Assembly: GCA_039105265.1 (NCBI GenBank)
Contig: JAPFFF010000002.1
Coordinates: 4,278,001 to 4,342,000 of the forward strand
Source: Tritrichomonas musculus
Lineage: Eukaryota; Parabasalia; Tritrichomonadida; Tritrichomonadidae
Reading direction: 5' to 3'
DNA: 64,000 nucleotides
In this document: positions 59,765 to 64,000 of the stretch, piece after piece
Layout of the letters: each line of letters opens with the position of its first letter
How positions within the stretch are numbered: position 1 is the first letter of the stretch
Notes under the pieces: generated by a model
What the model saw: the letters and a program-made list of their open reading frames with translations, nothing else
Told to the model about the DNA's origin: nothing
Databases searched by the model: none
Made by a program: the position numbers and the translations under genes

Positions 59765-60904
59765 TTAAAAAAATTTTTTTTTTGAAATTTCATTAGAAAA
59801 AAAAAACTTTTTTTTTTGAATTGTTTTGTTCATTATACTTGCTGGTTTGTGCTTTACATAAAGTTCTACAAGTGTATAATAACCATATTTGCACAAATAA
59901 TTAAAAATAAGTTTGTCATCTGAGAAATCTTGAATGAAAGAAAAATTATAATAATGAAAACAATAATCGAGAAAGTTTTCATTGATTTTGCTTTCATTAA
60001 TTCCTTTATTTTGAATATTTTTTAACAAATAGTAAGTTATTTCAGTATGATGACATTTAATTGATTCTTTTAAGCATTTATCAAAATTTCTGTGATCGAT
60101 TTCAATTTTGTTTTGCCTAAGAAAATTAATCAATTCAAAATTGTTTCCATGAATCACATAAGGCCAAATACTTTGATTTACTTTTATGTTTTTAGAATAC
60201 AAATATTTGAAAATATTAATGGATCCAAAGAAAGCAGCATATTCAATTAATGTTGGCTGATTTTTGATTAAATAAGAATTCGTTTCAAAAACTGATTTTT
60301 CAATGATTGATGTCAAATTCATTTTTTTACTTTGCATGTAACTTTTAAAACTGTTAACTGAATCATTCCGAATTATTTCACAAATAGGCTCATCATTCTC
60401 AGCAATTTTTCTTTCATATTCGAAATTATCTTCATATTTTTGGAATTTTTTCTTCATTAATTTTTCCGTGAATTCTTCAATTTCTGGGAAAAAATAAAAA
60501 GGATAATTTTCATCTTGATACTTTCTGTTTAGAATCTTTTGCGCAATTGGTTTATCAATAGTGATAATTTTCTCTTGTATAAAAAATAAAAAAAGTCTCT
60601 TGTTATTCTTAAAAATTGAAAAAATTTCTGAATTTGTAAAATTGCTTTTGATTTCTGTTTTGAAAATAAGCAAAATTTTGGTGATTTTATGGAAAAAATC
60701 AGTTGAACGAAAATGATTCTTTGAGATTTTTGAAATTAAATTAAGAAATAATTTAACTTCATGCTTGTTTCCTTTGATTTTATAATTATATATCAATGTA
60801 TTGAGATTTTGAAAATTTTCTTCAACATTAGAAACCTTCTCTATATATTGTAATATAGAATATTGAATTACTTTCATTTTGGAAAAATGTTCTTGAATAT
60901 CCAT
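59765..60904 (-). CDS. DUF3447/ankyrin-type protein, possibly 3'-broken
   Basis: 379 residues. The N-terminal half (1-190) is helical and Lys-rich; the second half has degenerate ankyrin-like repeats: NQPTLIEYAAFFGSINIFKYL, SIWPYVIHGNNFELINFLRQ, CLKESIKCHHTEITYYLLKN, LICKYGYYTLVELYVKHK-type endings. This is the usual build of the DUF3447 family expanded in trichomonads. The last 20 residues are Lys/Phe low complexity read from A/T runs, so the natural end is probably lost. The ankyrin piece at 59567-59656 would be the next repeat, 110 bases on. Start at the first ATG. Confidence 0.65.
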   Translation of the reverse strand: MDIQEHFSKMKVIQYSILQYIEKVSNVEENFQNLNTLIYNYKIKGNKHEVKLFLNLISKISKNHFRSTDFFHKITKILLIFKTEIKSNFTNSEIFSIFKNNKRLFLFFIQEKIITIDKPIAQKILNRKYQDENYPFYFFPEIEEFTEKLMKKKFQKYEDNFEYERKIAENDEPICEIIRNDSVNSFKSYMQSKKMNLTSIIEKSVFETNSYLIKNQPTLIEYAAFFGSINIFKYLYSKNIKVNQSIWPYVIHGNNFELINFLRQNKIEIDHRNFDKCLKESIKCHHTEITYYLLKNIQNKGINESKINENFLDYCFHYYNFSFIQDFSDDKLIFNYLCKYGYYTLVELYVKHKPASIMNKTIQKKKFFFSNEISKKKFF

Positions 60905-61530
60905 TTATTTAATGGAGAAGGATTAAAAAAAAAAAAAAATCTCTCACAAAAAGTGAAACTTGATGCCGTTTTCTTTTCTTTTTTTTTTATTTATAGTCTG
61001 CTAGAGAATTAAAAAAAGCAGTTAGACATTTTTAAAACAGTATATTAAATAAAAATAAACTGATTATTTAATAAAAAAATTATTTGGATCATTGGGAAAT
61101 ATAAAAATATTATATTTCAATAGATATTTGGTCATGGAATTCTTTTGAGTATCCAAATGGACTCTAGTTAATTAGTTCATAAACCAATAACATTAGCCAT
61201 TTTTATTTGATATTTAGATAAGAACTATTAGAAATTCAGCTTGATTACAAAAATAACAATTTTGGTCAATTTTTTTTTTTTTTTCTTACAATTTAGTTTT
61301 AATTATCTCAACAAATAAAATTATATTAATGATATTAAACATAATAATTGAGGCAAATAAGTTTAATTTTGATTTTCATTTGAGATATAAAAGATAATGA
61401 TCTGTGGAGAAATTCAATAGGAACACTCAAAAAATTCAATTATTTAATTGAAAAAAATCAATAAAATTTTGTATTTAAATAGGTCTGCCAATGAATTTTT
61501 ATAACTTTTGCACCATTAGATAGATTACCA
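60905..61530. other. Intergenic, AT-rich
   Basis: No coding frame or RNA gene supported. Confidence 0.5.
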
Positions 61531-61685
61531 GGGATGTTTATCGATAGTGTCCGATAACGGTTAAATACGTTGCCAATATTATCGATATTATCGGGAGTAG
61601 AGTAGAATAACCGATACTATCCGATAATAAATATCATTATCGATAAAAACGGTTTTTATCATGGCCAATAATGACCGATATTTTT
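61531..61685. repeat. Cluster of CGATA / CCGATA motifs
   Basis: About ten CGATA or TATCG words in both directions within 150 bp (ATCGATAG, TCCGATAACGG, TTATCGATATTATCGGG, AACCGATACTATCCGATAAT, TTATCGATAAAAACGG, GACCGATA). Such density is not seen elsewhere in the window. Could be a transposon end with transposase sites, a regulator array, or a decayed satellite. Confidence 0.5.
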
Positions 61686-62927
61686 AACTTTTTTAAGGTA
61701 AAGAAAAGATATTTACTAGAAATTATGGCTATTTAATTGTTATATAATTATATAAAAGTTATTTTTTCAAGTAATGACATATAAAAAAGCTTGTATGTAC
61801 AAATGATCAAATTATTAAAAAAGATTTTTTATATTTCATAGGAAATTAGCTCTTATTATAATAAAAGATAAGTAATATATTATAATTCTAATAATATTTA
61901 AGTATGAAATTTAAAATCAATAAAGATAATTTTATTTTGGCAAAAAAATTAAATTTATCAAAAAGTGAACACGATAACTTTTTGTAAATTAATAAAATTC
62001 TCTCCATTTCTCTAAATATTTTTAGACTTGATATTCTTTTAATAAAAAAAAACGCAAATTATTTTAGTAGCATTGCATTAATATTTCATTACATATTAAG
62101 ATTCTTTAATTTGCAAATATGGAAATAATTTCATACTGAGAAGATATGAGGAAATTATCTTCTTATAACTTTGTTCTTAATCATAATCTTTTTGACATTC
62201 TCAAAGAATAAGATGACATGTTAAATAAAAAACGATTATTTCCATCCATTTCATATAACATGTCATAAAGTTTATTTAAATTGTAAAATAAGTGTCAAAA
62301 ACAAACCTAGTCAATTTAAACTTTTTCAGAGACATGCAACTATTCAAATAATAAACGTTCTCCTATTCAAAAAATAACGTACTGGATTTGTACCTTAATA
62401 AAATAATAAGTAGGATTTATTTTTTCATAAATGAGGATAGAAGTGTCGAAACTATCGAATTTATAACAAATATGATTATAATTAATATATTTTATTTAAT
62501 GACATATAATAAAGTTAAATTATTAATTATGATATATTTAATGCGATAGAAAACAAGATATTACTATAAAAAAATAATTACTTTTGAATTCAAATGCTGA
62601 TCGTAATAGGCAAATTTTTAACTTTGAATAATTTGGTTAAAACTTTTCTATAAAAATCATTTTATTAATCATTTATATCATAAAAGTATCATATATTTGC
62701 TTTTTGGTTGGTATAAATTGGAATTTCTCGCCTAATAATGTTGGACTTGGCTAATGTATATTAAATTAGATATGTAATTTTTTTGATGATTTGATGAAAT
62801 GAAGCTCCAAAACATAAAATAACCTGTTGATTATTGATAATTATCATTAGGAATTTATATTTCTAAAAAAATAAACTTAAATAAGTAAATCATATTTCTG
62901 TTACGAAAAATGTAGCGCACCAAATTC
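61686..62927. other. Intergenic, AT-rich
   Basis: About 1.2 kb with no supported feature. Confidence 0.5.
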
Positions 62928-63010
62928 AAGCCGAGACCATAAAAGTCTTTGCCCCGACCGCGGGGTCTCGGCTTCGCTCGACGCCCGCTTGGGGCAGTAG
63001 AGACACTGGG
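62928..63010. repeat. GC-rich island with an 11-bp hairpin
   Basis: AAGCCGAGACC at 62928-62938 pairs with GGTCTCGGCTT at 62964-62974, and between and after them are GCCCCGACCGCGGGG and CGCTCGACGCCCGCTTGGGG. A GC-rich block of about 80 bp in a strongly AT-rich gap. It may be the end of a mobile element or an RNA gene part; no tRNA or known RNA fold recognised. Confidence 0.6.
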
Positions 63011-63066
63011 AAAATTATGGAAAAATATTAAATCTTTCCTTTTTTTTTTTTTAAAACAAGGGACGC

Positions 63067-63093
63067 CACTTTTTGAACTGCGTTCAAAAAGTG
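63067..63093. repeat. Perfect 12-bp hairpin with 3-base loop
   Basis: CACTTTTTGAAC-TGC-GTTCAAAAAGTG. Perfect inverted repeat 55 bp after the GC-rich island. Confidence 0.7.
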
Positions 63094-63277
63094 TCTAGTA
63101 CACAGTTTTTTTTTCTTTTAGAAAAAAGACAATATCTATATAAAAGGCATTCAAATAAACAATAATTTAGTCAAAATTTTATTCTAAAATTAGCATAGCA
63201 TAAAAAACTTTATTAATGCTTTCTGTAAAAAAACTAACAAAAGTTTGTAATTAGCAAAAACGCGAACCAGTTATTAA

Positions 63278-64000
63278 CATCAATGTTTGTCTGTCGTTAG
63301 CATAGATGTTTATCTGTTGTTAGCATAGATGTTTATCTGTTGTTAGCATAGATGTTTATCTGTTGTTAGCATAGATGTTTATCTGTTGTTAGCATAGATG
63401 TTTATCTGTTGTTAGCATAGATGTTTATCTGTTGTTAGCATCAATGTTTATCTGTTGTTAGCATAGATGTTTATCTGTTGTTAGCATCAATGTTTATCTG
63501 TTGTTAGCATCAATGTTTGTCTGTCGTTAGCATAGATGTTTTTCTGTTGTCAGCATCGATGTTTGAATGTTGTTAGCATCGATGTTTGTATGTTGTCAGC
63601 ATCGATGTTTTTCTGTTGTTAGCATCGATGTTTATCTGTTGTTAGCATCGATGTTTATCTGTTGTTAGCATCGATGTTTATCTGTTGTTAGCATCGATGT
63701 TTATCTGTTGTTAGCATCGATGTTTGTATGTTGTTAGCATCAATGTTTATCTGTTGTTAGCATCAATATTTATCTGTTGCTAGCATCAATGTTTATCTGT
63801 TGTTAGCATCAATATTTATCTGTTGTTGGCATCAATGTTTGAATGTTGTCAGCATCGATGTTTGTATGTTGTCAGCATCGATGTTTGTAGGTTGTAAGCA
63901 TCAATGTTTGTCTGTTGTAAGCATCAATGTTTGTCTGTTGTAAGCATCAATGCTTGTCTGTTGTCAGCATCGATGTTTATCTGTTGTTAGCATCGATGTT
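63278..64000. repeat. 23-bp minisatellite, at least 31 copies, runs off the window
   Basis: Unit CAT[AC][AG]ATGTTT[AGT]TCTGTTGTTAG. Units begin at 63278 and then exactly every 23 bases up to 63991, so 31 full units and a partial with no insertion or deletion. Variation is by substitution: CATAGATG units dominate the first part, CATCAATG and CATCGATG units the middle and end. A distinctive variant (ending GTCTGTCGTTAG) recurs at 63278 and 63508, ten units apart. 23 is not a multiple of three, so it is not a coding repeat. Confidence 0.95.

Noticed and set aside
63278-64000. CRISPR array
   Set aside because: Units are directly contiguous 23-mers without unique spacers, in a eukaryotic genome; this is a minisatellite.

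Overview
The window looks like nuclear DNA of a parabasalid protist, most like Tritrichomonas. It is very AT-rich, and its protein genes are compact, apparently intronless and standard-code, with TAA, TAG and TGA all used as stops. Trichomonad hallmarks are a protein with the initiator-binding (IBP39-type) domain, BspA-like leucine-rich-repeat proteins, a DUF3447/ankyrin-type protein, long type I surface proteins, a Tom36/Tom46-like tail-anchored protein, and initiator-like TCAYW motifs a few bases upstream of several start codons. Species assignment is inference; no search could be run.

Layout. 0-5 kb: a helical-repeat protein, a small membrane protein, a PPTC7-type PP2C phosphatase and a PP2A B56 subunit. 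5-7.5 kb: a large SWG-repeat protein with an amphipathic N-terminus, followed at once by a TTAA-flanked MITE. 8-19.5 kb: two type I surface proteins, UTP11, the RNA cytidine acetyltransferase NAT10, a HEAT-like protein with a His/Cys-rich loop, and a PPP phosphatase. 19.8-20.8 kb: a broken cysteine-rich surface gene. 21.6-25.1 kb: ubiquitin-eS31, an F-box/WD-like protein and an IBP39-like protein. 25-31.7 kb: gene-poor, with a MYG1 relic, a BspA fragment and a decayed virus-like element. 31.9-37.6 kb: a Tom36-like tail-anchored protein, a C2 protein with pentapeptide repeats, relics and a MATE transporter. 38-42 kb: a broken zinc transporter, then two tRNA-Met and two tRNA-like genes in the arms of an inverted repeat around a coiled-coil gene. 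42-54 kb: a 20-unit Sel1 protein, a broken Rab32-like gene behind a second MITE, a 1912-residue modular surface protein, and a kinase relic split by a TA-flanked MITE. 54-61 kb: a tandem pseudokinase-kinase, and a BspA-like gene next to a DUF3447-type gene that may be halves of one broken locus. 61-64 kb: no gene, but a CGATA-rich cluster, a GC-rich hairpin island and a 23-bp minisatellite running off the end.

Themes. Housekeeping genes (NAT10, UTP11, ubiquitin-eS31) serve ribosome biogenesis. Signalling genes (PP2C, B56, PPP, tandem kinase, Rab relic) and surface genes are the lineage-expanded part. Small non-autonomous DNA transposons are prominent: four convincing MITEs, two lying within about 25 bp of a start codon and one inside a former kinase gene. 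At least six host genes are decayed copies, as expected of a large, repeat-inflated trichomonad genome.
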